Shown one piece after another: positions 1 through 5,200 of a stretch of 5,966 bases of DNA (within the stretch, counting starts at the first letter, position 1; every line of letters begins with the position of its first letter). Source of the DNA: JBKJZO01 sp046715235 (GTDB taxonomy: Bacteria; Actinomycetota; Actinomycetes; BP-191); NCBI GenBank assembly GCA_046715235.1, contig JBKJZO010000029.1, positions 1-5,966 of the forward strand, given 5' to 3'. Made by a program: the position numbers and the translations under genes. The notes beneath the pieces were generated by a model. The model worked only from the letters and a program-made list of their open reading frames with translations, was not told where the DNA came from and searched no databases.

Positions 1-595
1 TCACCGAGGAGCGCGTGACCTTGACACCAGTGGCCGAGATGGTGAGGGAGCCGTTGATCTGCTTGGCGTCGATCACCGTGCCGGGCGTCGTGATCGTCAT
101 CGGGCCCGAGTAGGGCGTGAGCGCCACACCGGCAGGGACGCCGGTGTTGGACGCGTCGGGGAAGCCGACGGGTGTCGGGTCCGGCGTCGGCGTCGGCGTC
201 GGGGTGGGCGTCGGGGTCGGAATAGCACCGGTCGGCAAGACGACCGTGGCGCCGACCTTGGCGTTGTTCAGCAACCAGGTGCGAGCGGTCCCATGGCCGC
301 TCAGGACCACGCCGCCGGCCGGAACCTTCAGTGGGTTGGCGGTCCAGTATTGATCGCGAAGCGCCGTGACCTTGCCATTGACGACCGAAGCCTCGGCCCC
401 ACGGTTGCCCGCGGGAGAGATCGTCAAGGGCGAGCGATAGATGACCAGCTTGTTCGAGGCACGCGAAATGTTGAAGCCCTCGACAGAGAAACTCGAGCGG
501 CCGATCTTCACACTTCCGACAGCCGCGGTAGCACTGCCCGCTGCCGGAACGACGAGACAAAACGCGGTCAAACCTACGAGCAGCCCCCTGCGCAT
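1..595 (-). CDS. Secreted Thr-Pro-linked protein, probable beta-helix (partial, 3' end missing)
   Basis: The frame is open from an ATG at 595-593 to the left edge (198 codons). The start is supported by AGAGG (607-603 on this strand) seven bases upstream. Residues 1-25 form a Sec signal peptide: MRR, a hydrophobic core LLVGLTAFCLVV, and a likely cut after SATAA. Residues 26-125 form an N-terminal domain I do not recognise. Residues 126-138 are alternating Pro-Thr, followed by DPTP. From about residue 143 the chain reads GFPDASNTGVPAG, then TPGTVIDAKQINGSLTISATGVKVTRSSV. I recognise this opening from actinobacterial secreted proteins whose remainder is a right-handed parallel beta-helix with short repeated turns. 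The likely role is an extracellular polysaccharide-binding or polysaccharide-degrading protein; the catalytic part, if any, lies outside the window. The exported, linker-containing design is directly visible; the beta-helix assignment rests on memory of the family. Confidence 0.85.
   Translation of the reverse strand, partial: MRRGLLVGLTAFCLVVPAAGSATAAVGSVKIGRSSFSVEGFNISRASNKLVIYRSPLTISPAGNRGAEASVVNGKVTALRDQYWTANPLKVPAGGVVLSGHGTARTWLLNNAKVGATVVLPTGAIPTPTPTPTPTPTPDPTPVGFPDASNTGVPAGVALTPYSGPMTITTPGTVIDAKQINGSLTISATGVKVTRSSV
182..220 (-). repeat. Simple repeat encoding a Pro-Thr linker
   Basis: On the minus strand this is a run of CCG/CCC and ACG/ACC codons that encodes seven Pro alternating with six Thr. 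It separates the N-terminal domain from the beta-helix-like domain. Such linkers are common in secreted actinobacterial glycan-active proteins. Its near-repeat structure makes length variation by slippage or recombination plausible. Confidence 0.9.
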
Positions 596-632
596 CCCCT
601 TGCCTCTTTCTATGTCTTTGACGTGCGTGGAC

Positions 633-665
633 GCATTTGTCGACGGCCACCCCAAATGCCGTCGA
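633..665. promoter_or_regulatory. Two overlapping inverted repeats upstream of the secreted-protein gene
   Basis: GCATTTG (633-639) is the perfect reverse complement of CAAATGC (653-659). TCGACGGC (640-647) is the perfect reverse complement of GCCGTCGA (658-665). The two dyads share bases 658-659, so both stems cannot fully form at once in RNA. They lie 38-70 bases upstream of the minus-strand start at 595, where an operator or leader structure would be expected. The dyads are visible; a regulatory role is inference. No convincing -35/-10 pair was found here for the minus-strand gene. Confidence 0.35.
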
Positions 666-807
666 ACTAGGCGTCGGCCCCCCGACTCCTGCTACGCACG
701 GTAACCATGGCGAATGCGGAGAGTGCTCAGTTCGCGGGACGATGACTCGAATTGACCAGTCGGCATGGTCCGGATCGGCACGTATGCGCAGTGGGCAGGT
801 CGCGGTG

Positions 808-1133
808 AAGACTGCGGTCGCGCTCGCGGAGATCACCGACGACCTCGACGTGCTGCTCGCGTTCTACGACTACCCGGCCGGGCACTGGGTGCATCTGCGA
901 ACCACGAACCCGATCGAGTCGACCTTCGCGACCGTCCGGCTGCTCCAACGAATCACCAGAGGACCCGGCTCACGCGCCGCCGGGATCGCGATGGCGGTCA
1001 AGCTGATCGAGTCCGCGCAGACCAAGCCAACGCACCGCACCTCGTCGCACTCGTCCGCGCCGGCGCCACCTTCGACAGAGGCAAACTCGTCGAACGCCCA
1101 GAAGAGTCAGGCGATGATCAGCTGGTCGCGTGA
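808..1133 (+). pseudogene. IS256-family transposase, C-terminal fragment with frameshift
   Basis: Translated from about 808, the frame gives KTAVALAEITDDLDVLLAFYDYPAGHWVHLRTTNPIESTFATVRLL and then GPGSRAAGIAMAVKLIESAQ, ending at 1020. This is the conserved C-terminal block of IS256-family DDE transposases, including the helix with the catalytic glutamate in TNPIES. After SAQ the homology jumps to another frame. From 1029 it continues as NAPHLVALVRAGATFDRGKL and VERPEE to a TGA at 1131-1133. Intact relatives have about six residues (ARWRAV-like) between SAQ and NAPHLV. Here only eight bases remain, so a deletion of about ten bases explains the shift. Roughly the first three quarters of the usual ~400-residue protein are missing. 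Sequence upstream of 808 shows no transposase homology. I saw no convincing terminal inverted repeats, so this is a dead remnant. Confidence 0.88.
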
Positions 1134-1173
1134 CACGCCGATCCACAGGCCTTGACTCTTGCTCTCGATGTCG

Positions 1174-1202
1174 TCGACACGCTGCACCAGTAAGGGAATA
1201 CT
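1174..1202 (+). promoter_or_regulatory. Candidate housekeeping sigma promoter for the 1241-3778 gene set
   Basis: TCGACA (1174-1179) matches the -35 consensus TTGACA at five of six bases. AATACT (1197-1202) matches TATAAT at four of six. The spacer is exactly 17 bases. Transcription would begin near 1209, leaving a leader of about 30 bases before the GTG at 1241. It lies directly between the transposase remnant and the first gene of the set. The match is visible; activity is inferred. Confidence 0.45.
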
Positions 1203-1205
1203 TAC
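1190..1205. promoter_or_regulatory. Palindrome over the -10 element, possible operator
   Basis: GTAAG (1190-1194) and CTTAC (1201-1205) form a perfect dyad around GGAATA. The dyad covers the candidate -10 at 1197-1202, so a dimeric repressor bound here would block polymerase. The half-sites are only five bases long, so chance occurrence is possible. Confidence 0.3.
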
Positions 1206-1240
1206 CCGTCCGACACGGCTAGATCGACGAAGGGCTGGTT

Positions 1241-1951
1241 GTGCTGAGTCCGGTTTCTTCCGATGTGCATGCTGCCCCTGACGGCAGCAGTGTCAGATTC
1301 ACGTGCTCGGCATCTCTCAAGCCTTCTGCCTGGACGTGGAATCTGCGCGTCACTACTCGGACCTCCGCGGTCGGAATGACGATCACGACGCTGGCCGAAC
1401 TCGATAGAGAGCCACGGCCCGATGTCCCCCCAGTTGCCGAACTGGTATACGTCGGACGGCAGCTCCACCTACGTCGGGCGCGTGAAGGGGAATCCTGGAT
1501 AGCGACTTGGCGGGGCCCGCATCACAGCCTCAGTGTGGCGATCTCGTACCGACCCGATCTGAGCACGGTCGTCAGCTTGCTTGACGAACTGAACATCGCC
1601 GATGCGCCGCAAGGTTTGCGGCTCCGCCCCAAACCCGGCAGCGGAGCGACAGTCTGGAACCTGCAGGGTTGGCGTTACGTAGCGGGAGTTGGACCGGCGA
1701 CGATCTACCCTCGCCGCGAGGCAGGGGGTCTGGTACCGCCGATCCCCGGAACGACTGTAGGAGACGCGAGCCTGTGGCGAATCGCGCTGGAGGCGCCGGG
1801 GGTCAATCGTGGGCAAAAGTACCTTCACGCTGGTCCGACCGCGGTTACGACGTTGGACGACGCCATCGGGGCCGACCCACGAGCCAGCGCGGAGGGTGTC
1901 GAGGAGTTCCTTAGGACCTTGCGAGTTGACTGGATGAGCCCGAGCAGATGA
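1241..1951 (+). CDS. Unrecognised soluble protein, first gene of the thioredoxin/Tat-protein cluster
   Basis: This is a 236-residue frame with a GTG start. The start is supported by GAAGGG (1229-1234) six bases upstream and by an in-frame TAG at 1220-1222, which rules out a much longer protein. An internal ATG at 1376 (Met46) is an alternative start; residues 1-45 look less protein-like, so the true start is open. No signal peptide or membrane helix is visible, so it is predicted cytoplasmic. Residues 66-95 (AELVYVGRQLHLRRA, then ESWIATWRG) and 134-160 (SGATVWNLQGWRYVAGVGPA) suggest a beta-rich fold with several Trp. The C-terminus, about 204-232, is an acidic, likely helical tail. I do not recognise the family. 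Its stop overlaps the next start (ATGA, 1948-1951), which implies translational coupling with the thioredoxin-like gene and a shared process. Confidence 0.72.
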   Translation: MLSPVSSDVHAAPDGSSVRFTCSASLKPSAWTWNLRVTTRTSAVGMTITTLAELDREPRPDVPPVAELVYVGRQLHLRRAREGESWIATWRGPHHSLSVAISYRPDLSTVVSLLDELNIADAPQGLRLRPKPGSGATVWNLQGWRYVAGVGPATIYPRREAGGLVPPIPGTTVGDASLWRIALEAPGVNRGQKYLHAGPTAVTTLDDAIGADPRASAEGVEEFLRTLRVDWMSPSR

Positions 1952-2454
1952 TGGCCGTTCTGATTGCCTCTGTCGCTACCTCTTGGGTCGTCATTCTCTT
2001 TCTGACACTGGGCTACGCCCGGCTGGTCCACGACATGCGTCAACTTCAGTCCGGCCAAGGTACCGGCGACATTGGCCGGCGGCACGTCGAACTCGCGCCC
2101 GCAGTCGAGGAGAGAACGTCGGTCGTGCTCGTTCTTTCGAGCACCTGCAGCACGTGCGAGAAGGTCTTCGCGGCGTGGACCGATATCGCGCCGGCGCTGC
2201 GTTCAGCCGGGCACCGTGCGGTCATTCTCGGGATGGATGACTCCGACCGCTGGGGACCTAGAGACGGCCGGACCATTTTGGCGGTGCTTGAGCTTGAAGG
2301 GCCGCCGCTGCTGGCATACCAGCCCGCCTTGTTGGTGGTGAACCACAACGGGAATATCACTTCGGCTGCGCCTTTAGGGTCTGCGGAAGATCTCGTTGAA
2401 CGCTGCGCGCCTCTCATCGACCTCGCGTCCGCTGAGCATTTGAACCGAAAGTAG
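1948..2454 (+). CDS. Membrane-anchored thioredoxin-like protein, MauD-like
   Basis: This is a 168-residue protein. Residues 5-24 (LIASVATSWVVILFLTLGYA) form one N-terminal membrane helix, followed by ARLVHDMRQLQSG. The same helix-then-short-linker pattern is seen in MauD and TlpA-type proteins. The globular part has a beta strand (TSVVLVLSS) leading into C67-S-T-C70, the CxxC redox site. Further on, QPALLVVNHNGNI contains Pro126, placed like the cis-proline of thioredoxin folds. The predicted topology puts the active site outside the cytoplasm. By family knowledge such proteins form, isomerise or reduce disulfides in exported partners; MauD does this for the methylamine dehydrogenase small subunit. 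The start overlaps the previous stop (ATGA), and the next gene follows after eight bases, so the exported Cys-rich protein is the obvious client. ATG 1951 is an equally possible start. The thioredoxin fold is well supported; the MauD label is by architecture. Confidence 0.85.
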   Translation: MMAVLIASVATSWVVILFLTLGYARLVHDMRQLQSGQGTGDIGRRHVELAPAVEERTSVVLVLSSTCSTCEKVFAAWTDIAPALRSAGHRAVILGMDDSDRWGPRDGRTILAVLELEGPPLLAYQPALLVVNHNGNITSAAPLGSAEDLVERCAPLIDLASAEHLNRK

Positions 2455-2462
2455 CGTGCCCG

Positions 2463-2999
2463 ATGACCGCATTCCTCGACGACCTACCTGTGTACCCGAT
2501 CAATTCGACCACCAGACGGATGAACAACGCCGTGACGGCAACAAGTCAGAGCGCGTCCTCGCCGGAATACTCCGTGCCGGAGGATTTCTCGCGTCGCGCC
2601 TTCATGCTGCGGACTGCCCTCGTAGCGGGCGGTGCGCTGGCGATCACGTGCCTCGCGTGGATCGGCGAACGCACGCGCGCTTTCGCAGTAACACGCACGA
2701 GCCGACACCCGACTCACTGTATCGGCGTGAACAGACCGGGTGACGTTGCGTGCTGGGGACGGACCTACATCAGCAACAAGTACTGCGCGTCCGACGGCTA
2801 CCACCGGACCGATGCTTTCTACATCGGGAGTACGCTGCGTCGGTACTATTGGGAGCCTGCTTGCCAGGGTTACGCGGGCTGGTACTGGTACTCGTCGAAC
2901 TACGGTACTTCGAGTTGCTGGGACGGGTACTGGGTCGACTACTACTCAGGGGTGCCTTCTGGCAGGTACACCACGAGTTGCATACGCTCTGGGTCCTGA
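2463..2999 (+). CDS. Tat-exported small Cys/Tyr/Trp-rich protein
   Basis: This is a 178-residue protein. Residues 43-48 (SRRAFM) are a twin-arginine motif. It is followed by a hydrophobic stretch (about 49-67, LRTALVAGGALAITCLAWI) and an AFA signal peptidase site at 73-75. The long n-region of about 42 residues suggests that ATG 2520 (Met20) could be the true start; neither start has a strong ribosome site. The mature chain is about 103 residues. It has six Cys (86, 97, 108, 134, 152, 173), six Trp and fourteen Tyr, with clusters such as GWYWYSSNYG and CWDGYWVDYY. Six Cys could give three disulfides, which fits the thioredoxin-like gene eight bases upstream. The overall plan (long n-region, Tat signal, small Cys-rich exported domain) resembles the methylamine dehydrogenase light chain MauA. 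However, it is shorter, has half the cysteines, and I cannot align the cofactor tryptophans. The function is unknown; a bacteriocin-like or quinone-cofactor protein are both possible. Confidence 0.82.
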   Translation: MTAFLDDLPVYPINSTTRRMNNAVTATSQSASSPEYSVPEDFSRRAFMLRTALVAGGALAITCLAWIGERTRAFAVTRTSRHPTHCIGVNRPGDVACWGRTYISNKYCASDGYHRTDAFYIGSTLRRYYWEPACQGYAGWYWYSSNYGTSSCWDGYWVDYYSGVPSGRYTTSCIRSGS

Positions 3000-3193
3000 T
3001 GTCTGCCCTTTCTGCCGCAGAACGACGACCGGGATTCCTAGCGCGGCCCTTGCCACTCAGCGCGGCGATCGCTGCGCTTGCAACTGCTGCATCCGCCGCG
3101 GCTGCCCTTGTCCCGATGCGATTGCCAATGGTCGTGCTCACCGCGGCGCTCATTGCCGCCATCGCGGGATTTTCCACTTCAGGCTCGGTTTGA
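2999..3193 (+). CDS. Small two-helix membrane protein (64 aa), or the N-terminal part of a split gene
   Basis: The start ATG at 2999-3001 shares its A with the TGA of the previous gene (TGATG), the usual arrangement for re-initiation. After MSALSAAERRPGFLARP there are two hydrophobic segments, about residues 18-39 (LSAAIAALATAASAAAALV) and 42-59 (LPMVVLTAALIAAIAGF). It contains no Cys. The positive N-terminus (RR, R) predicts a cytoplasmic N-terminus with both ends inside. The TGA at 3191-3193 is in the same frame as the next gene, whose first plausible codon is only 18 bases on, so both may be one gene interrupted by a stop. It is too short for me to assign a family. Confidence 0.6.
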   Translation: MSALSAAERRPGFLARPLPLSAAIAALATAASAAAALVPMRLPMVVLTAALIAAIAGFSTSGSV

Positions 3194-3211
3194 AGCTACA
3201 ACTCAGCATCT

Positions 3212-3778
3212 TTGCTGACCTCGTCAGTCTGGCGAGACAAACACAACGAGCGTTGCTTCAACTTGGGTCTGCTGCTCGGTGGCGCGGTCACCGGGACGGC
3301 CCTGATGCTTCCTGCCGCTCTCGCGCACGAGCTCTTGTCTCGTGAACTGCGACTCGGCGCACTGGCGACTCTCGTCCTGCTCGCGCTCATGTTCGACATG
3401 AACCTCCTTCCCTGGCGGCTTCCGCAGAACGCTCGCCAGGTGCCCTCTTCAATCATCGCGAGAACCGACGGGTCGGGAGCCCTGCAGTTTGGATTCGAGA
3501 TGGGGACAGCGCTGCGGACATTCGTTCCCACACAACTGCCGTACGTCGCAGCGGCTGCCGCGCTCCTGGTATCGCCGTGGTGGGCAACGACACTCATGGG
3601 GGCGGGTTTCGGCGGCGGCCGAGTCATCATGGTGCGTTCAACGGTTTCGGCGGGCAGCGCAGAATGGTGGAGTGCGAGGTTCCGAGAGCGCAGGGGCTTG
3701 ATCCTTGTCATCAACTGGGCGGCGGCGCTCACCTGCCTGGTTGCGCTCGCAGCTCTGGCCTTGGGCGGTGACTTCTGA
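3212..3778 (+). CDS. Polytopic membrane protein of the redox/Tat-protein cluster
   Basis: This is a 188-residue frame. The TTG start is the first usable codon after an in-frame TGA at 3191 and has no clear ribosome site, so the start is uncertain. About four membrane segments are visible: residues 17-40, 46-66, 109-140 (one long or two short) and 162-185. The central loop (LPQNARQVPSSI, then GALQFGFEMGTALRTFVPTQLPYV) looks conserved. It recalls an actinobacterial membrane-protein family I have seen but cannot name, with the pattern QxRQVP followed by FGxExGTGxRTxVP. Cys15 and a Cys in the last helix do not form a CxxC. By position it could be the membrane partner of the thioredoxin-like protein, as MauE is for MauD, but no sequence feature proves electron transfer. 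It ends the co-directional set; 119 bases separate it from the sigma-factor gene. Confidence 0.7.
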   Translation: MLTSSVWRDKHNERCFNLGLLLGGAVTGTALMLPAALAHELLSRELRLGALATLVLLALMFDMNLLPWRLPQNARQVPSSIIARTDGSGALQFGFEMGTALRTFVPTQLPYVAAAAALLVSPWWATTLMGAGFGGGRVIMVRSTVSAGSAEWWSARFRERRGLILVINWAAALTCLVALAALALGGDF

Positions 3779-3796
3779 TCGCACAGCGCTCGACAC

Positions 3797-3814
3797 CGCG
3801 CCCTGCGAGGCGCG
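3797..3814 (+). terminator. GC-rich hairpin after the cluster, weak terminator candidate
   Basis: CGCGCC (3797-3802) pairs with GGCGCG (3809-3814) around a six-base loop, 18 bases after the stop at 3778. No T-run follows, so it is not a classical intrinsic terminator. Actinobacteria often use such hairpins without a U-tract. It may separate the redox cluster from the sigma-factor unit. Confidence 0.3.
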
Positions 3815-3825
3815 CGGAAGGCAAT

Positions 3826-3837
3826 AACCCTCGGGTT
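3826..3837. promoter_or_regulatory. Short palindrome AACCC-TC-GGGTT upstream of the sigma gene
   Basis: The five-base arms AACCC and GGGTT are perfect reverse complements. The dyad lies about 27 bases upstream of the candidate ECF -35. A similar string, AACCTCGGG, recurs at 3865-3873, overlapping that -35. This could be a regulator site or chance. Confidence 0.2.
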
Positions 3838-3864
3838 GAATGCCGCGGCCACTCGACGCGAGTC

Positions 3865-3888
3865 AACCTCGGGCTGCTCCCTAGCGTT
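3865..3888 (+). promoter_or_regulatory. ECF-type promoter candidate for the sigma-factor gene
   Basis: AACC (3865-3868) and CGTT (3885-3888) are separated by 16 bases. This is the AAC ... CGT pattern of ECF sigma promoters at the expected spacing, and it suggests autoregulation of the downstream gene. The predicted transcription start, about seven bases after the -10, falls near 3895, almost at the ATG at 3898. The mRNA would then have a very short leader or none. Confidence 0.5.
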
Positions 3889-3897
3889 GTAGGAGAT

Positions 3898-4437
3898 ATG
3901 CGCGCACAGTCGGACGAGGGTGATGCGACCTTCAGCGAGTTCGTATCCAGCGCAGGCGGTGGACTCCTGCGCTTCGCCATCCTGCTGACCGGCAACCGCA
4001 ACTCCGCAGAGGACCTACTGCAGGACGTTCTCGAGAAGACGTACCCACACTGGCGGAGGGTGAGCCAAGGTCACCCGCACGCATACGTTCGTCGCGCGAT
4101 GGTCAACCGCGTGACGAGCTGGCGGCGCTCGCCGACGTACCGCTCGCGCTCCGGCTCGCTGGAGGATCGCAAGGACGACGTTGCTGCGGACGAGGTCGCC
4201 CGCGTTGATGCGCGTGATGCCGCGCGGCGTGCGCTCGCGAACTTACCCCCAAAGATGCGGGCAGTCGTCGTCCTTCGATACTGGGCGGATCTCTCAGAGG
4301 CGCAAGTAGCTCACGAGCTGCGCTGTTCGACAGGAACGGTCAAGAGTCTCGCGTCACGCGGGCTCGAGCGACTTCGTTCCGACGAATTCGTAGCGGCGGA
4401 GTTCGGCGACCACAAAGGGGAGCGACATGGAGCATGA
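3898..4437 (+). CDS. SigE-family ECF RNA polymerase sigma factor
   Basis: This is a 179-residue protein of normal length for the family. Residues about 11-78 are region 2. They include SAEDLLQDVLEKTYPHWRRV (the -10 recognition/core-binding helices) and YVRRAMVNRVTSWRR. After a short charged linker, residues about 104-160 are region 4, with LPPKMRAVVVLRYWADLSEA and a helix-turn-helix around CSTGTVKSLASRGLERLR for -35 binding. The sequence is typical of the small SigE-type ECF group common in actinobacteria. AGGAG (3891-3895) sits only two bases from the ATG, closer than normal. With the promoter candidate at 3865-3888 this points to a near-leaderless message. The next gene overlaps by 11 bases and encodes a membrane protein, the classical place for an anti-sigma factor or sensor. 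Target promoters elsewhere are unknown; the thioredoxin/Tat cluster next door is a possible target but shows no matching promoter. Confidence 0.93.
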   Translation: MRAQSDEGDATFSEFVSSAGGGLLRFAILLTGNRNSAEDLLQDVLEKTYPHWRRVSQGHPHAYVRRAMVNRVTSWRRSPTYRSRSGSLEDRKDDVAADEVARVDARDAARRALANLPPKMRAVVVLRYWADLSEAQVAHELRCSTGTVKSLASRGLERLRSDEFVAAEFGDHKGERHGA

Positions 4438-5200
4438 CGTAAAGCGATTTCTTGACTTTGCGGTCGGTGACAGCGATCTACCGCCCGGATTCGTCGCTAC
4501 GGTCGTGCATCACGGGCGGCGACGGCGCAATGGGCTCCGCATTGCCGCTGTCACCGCAGCTGTCGCCGCGAGTACCGGCATCGTGGCTGTGGCGTCGGTC
4601 GTACGCGACCGCAGCGAGAGTCCACCGCTTGGCTCGCCTTCGCAGGCAACGGCACTCCCGACGTCGTCGTATCCGAGCCGCGACTCCGCCGCAGGCGCGA
4701 CGGCACTGGAACGGGTCGTCGCCGACTTGAAGGCCAGTGGCCGGACCAAGACGGCTGCAGATGTCATCGTCTCGGCATCGAGCGGGGGCGTCCGCTACGT
4801 CATGTTCAGCAGAGGCGCGAACGGTGACGACGAGAAGGCGTTCGAACTGTGGAAGGCGCCCGAAAGGCTCCCGTTCATCCAGCTGAGCGATTACATCTCG
4901 TACGAATACGGCTGCCTCTCCGCGGATCTGACATGCCAGCGACTCGGGGGGGTGCCTCAGGGCGCGCTCGCGGCACACCGGTTGTCGGCCGGCCGCTACA
5001 TCGTGCTCGTCAGCGTCCCTGCTGGATGGCAGGCGAGGGTAACCACCCAAGAAGGGGCCCGACCCCGGCTCCAGGAAGGCGAGCGGGGCTATTTCGCCAC
5101 CGTCACGACCTCAAGGCCGTGGGACATGCTGGTCGAGGTGACCACCGCTGACGGAGACGCCTATCGGCTGCCTTGGCATCCGGGTGCCGTCGTCGAGTAG
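4427..5200 (+). CDS. Single-pass membrane protein, putative non-canonical anti-sigma partner
   Basis: This is a 257-residue protein. The ATG at 4427 is preceded by AAGGGGAG (4415-4422), a strong ribosome site inside the end of the sigma gene; the genes overlap by 11 bases (4427-4437) and are probably co-translated. Residues 1-36 are cytoplasmic (MEHDVKRFLDFAVGDSDLPP, ending in RRRRNG). Residues 37-59 form one membrane helix. A Ser/Pro/Ala-rich linker runs to about 90, followed by an extracytoplasmic domain to 257. That domain has two close Cys (163, 170) that could form a disulfide, and several beta-like segments (VRYVMFSRG, RYIVLVSVPAGW, DMLVEVTT). The N-terminal part is too short for a standard zinc anti-sigma domain and lacks the HxxxCxxC motif. 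Gene order and topology suggest a sensor or anti-sigma role; the sequence alone does not prove it. Confidence 0.78.
   Translation: MEHDVKRFLDFAVGDSDLPPGFVATVVHHGRRRRNGLRIAAVTAAVAASTGIVAVASVVRDRSESPPLGSPSQATALPTSSYPSRDSAAGATALERVVADLKASGRTKTAADVIVSASSGGVRYVMFSRGANGDDEKAFELWKAPERLPFIQLSDYISYEYGCLSADLTCQRLGGVPQGALAAHRLSAGRYIVLVSVPAGWQARVTTQEGARPRLQEGERGYFATVTTSRPWDMLVEVTTADGDAYRLPWHPGAVVE

Noticed and set aside
182..220. CRISPR-like or tandem regulatory repeat
   Set aside because: The units are three- or six-base codon repeats inside a coding frame with no spacers; it is a Pro-Thr linker.
117..353. Plus-strand frame encoding a Gly-Val repeat protein
   Set aside because: It is the antisense of the Pro-Thr linker in the minus-strand secreted protein, which has a signal peptide and family-like domain sequence.
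2463..2999. Lactococcin 972-type bacteriocin
   Set aside because: It shares a small, aromatic, secreted character, but it has a Tat rather than a Sec signal, six Cys, and no adjacent ABC exporter or immunity-type membrane protein of that system.
3191..3193. TGA as a selenocysteine codon
   Set aside because: No selenocysteine-insertion hairpin was recognised and no redox motif surrounds the codon; a true stop or nonsense mutation is simpler.
2740..3345. Plus-strand frame of 201 codons spanning the Tat-protein end and the next gene
   Set aside because: It crosses the boundary between two coupled genes in another frame, and its Thr/Arg/Gly-rich content has no domain features.
3196..3852. Minus-strand frame of 218 codons
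   Set aside because: It is antisense to the polytopic membrane protein. It is Arg/Ser/Ala-rich with no motif, typical of shadow frames in GC-rich DNA.
4478..5050. Minus-strand frame of 190 codons
   Set aside because: It is antisense to the sigma-partner gene. It is Arg-rich with no domain, and the plus-strand gene has a strong ribosome site and operon overlap.
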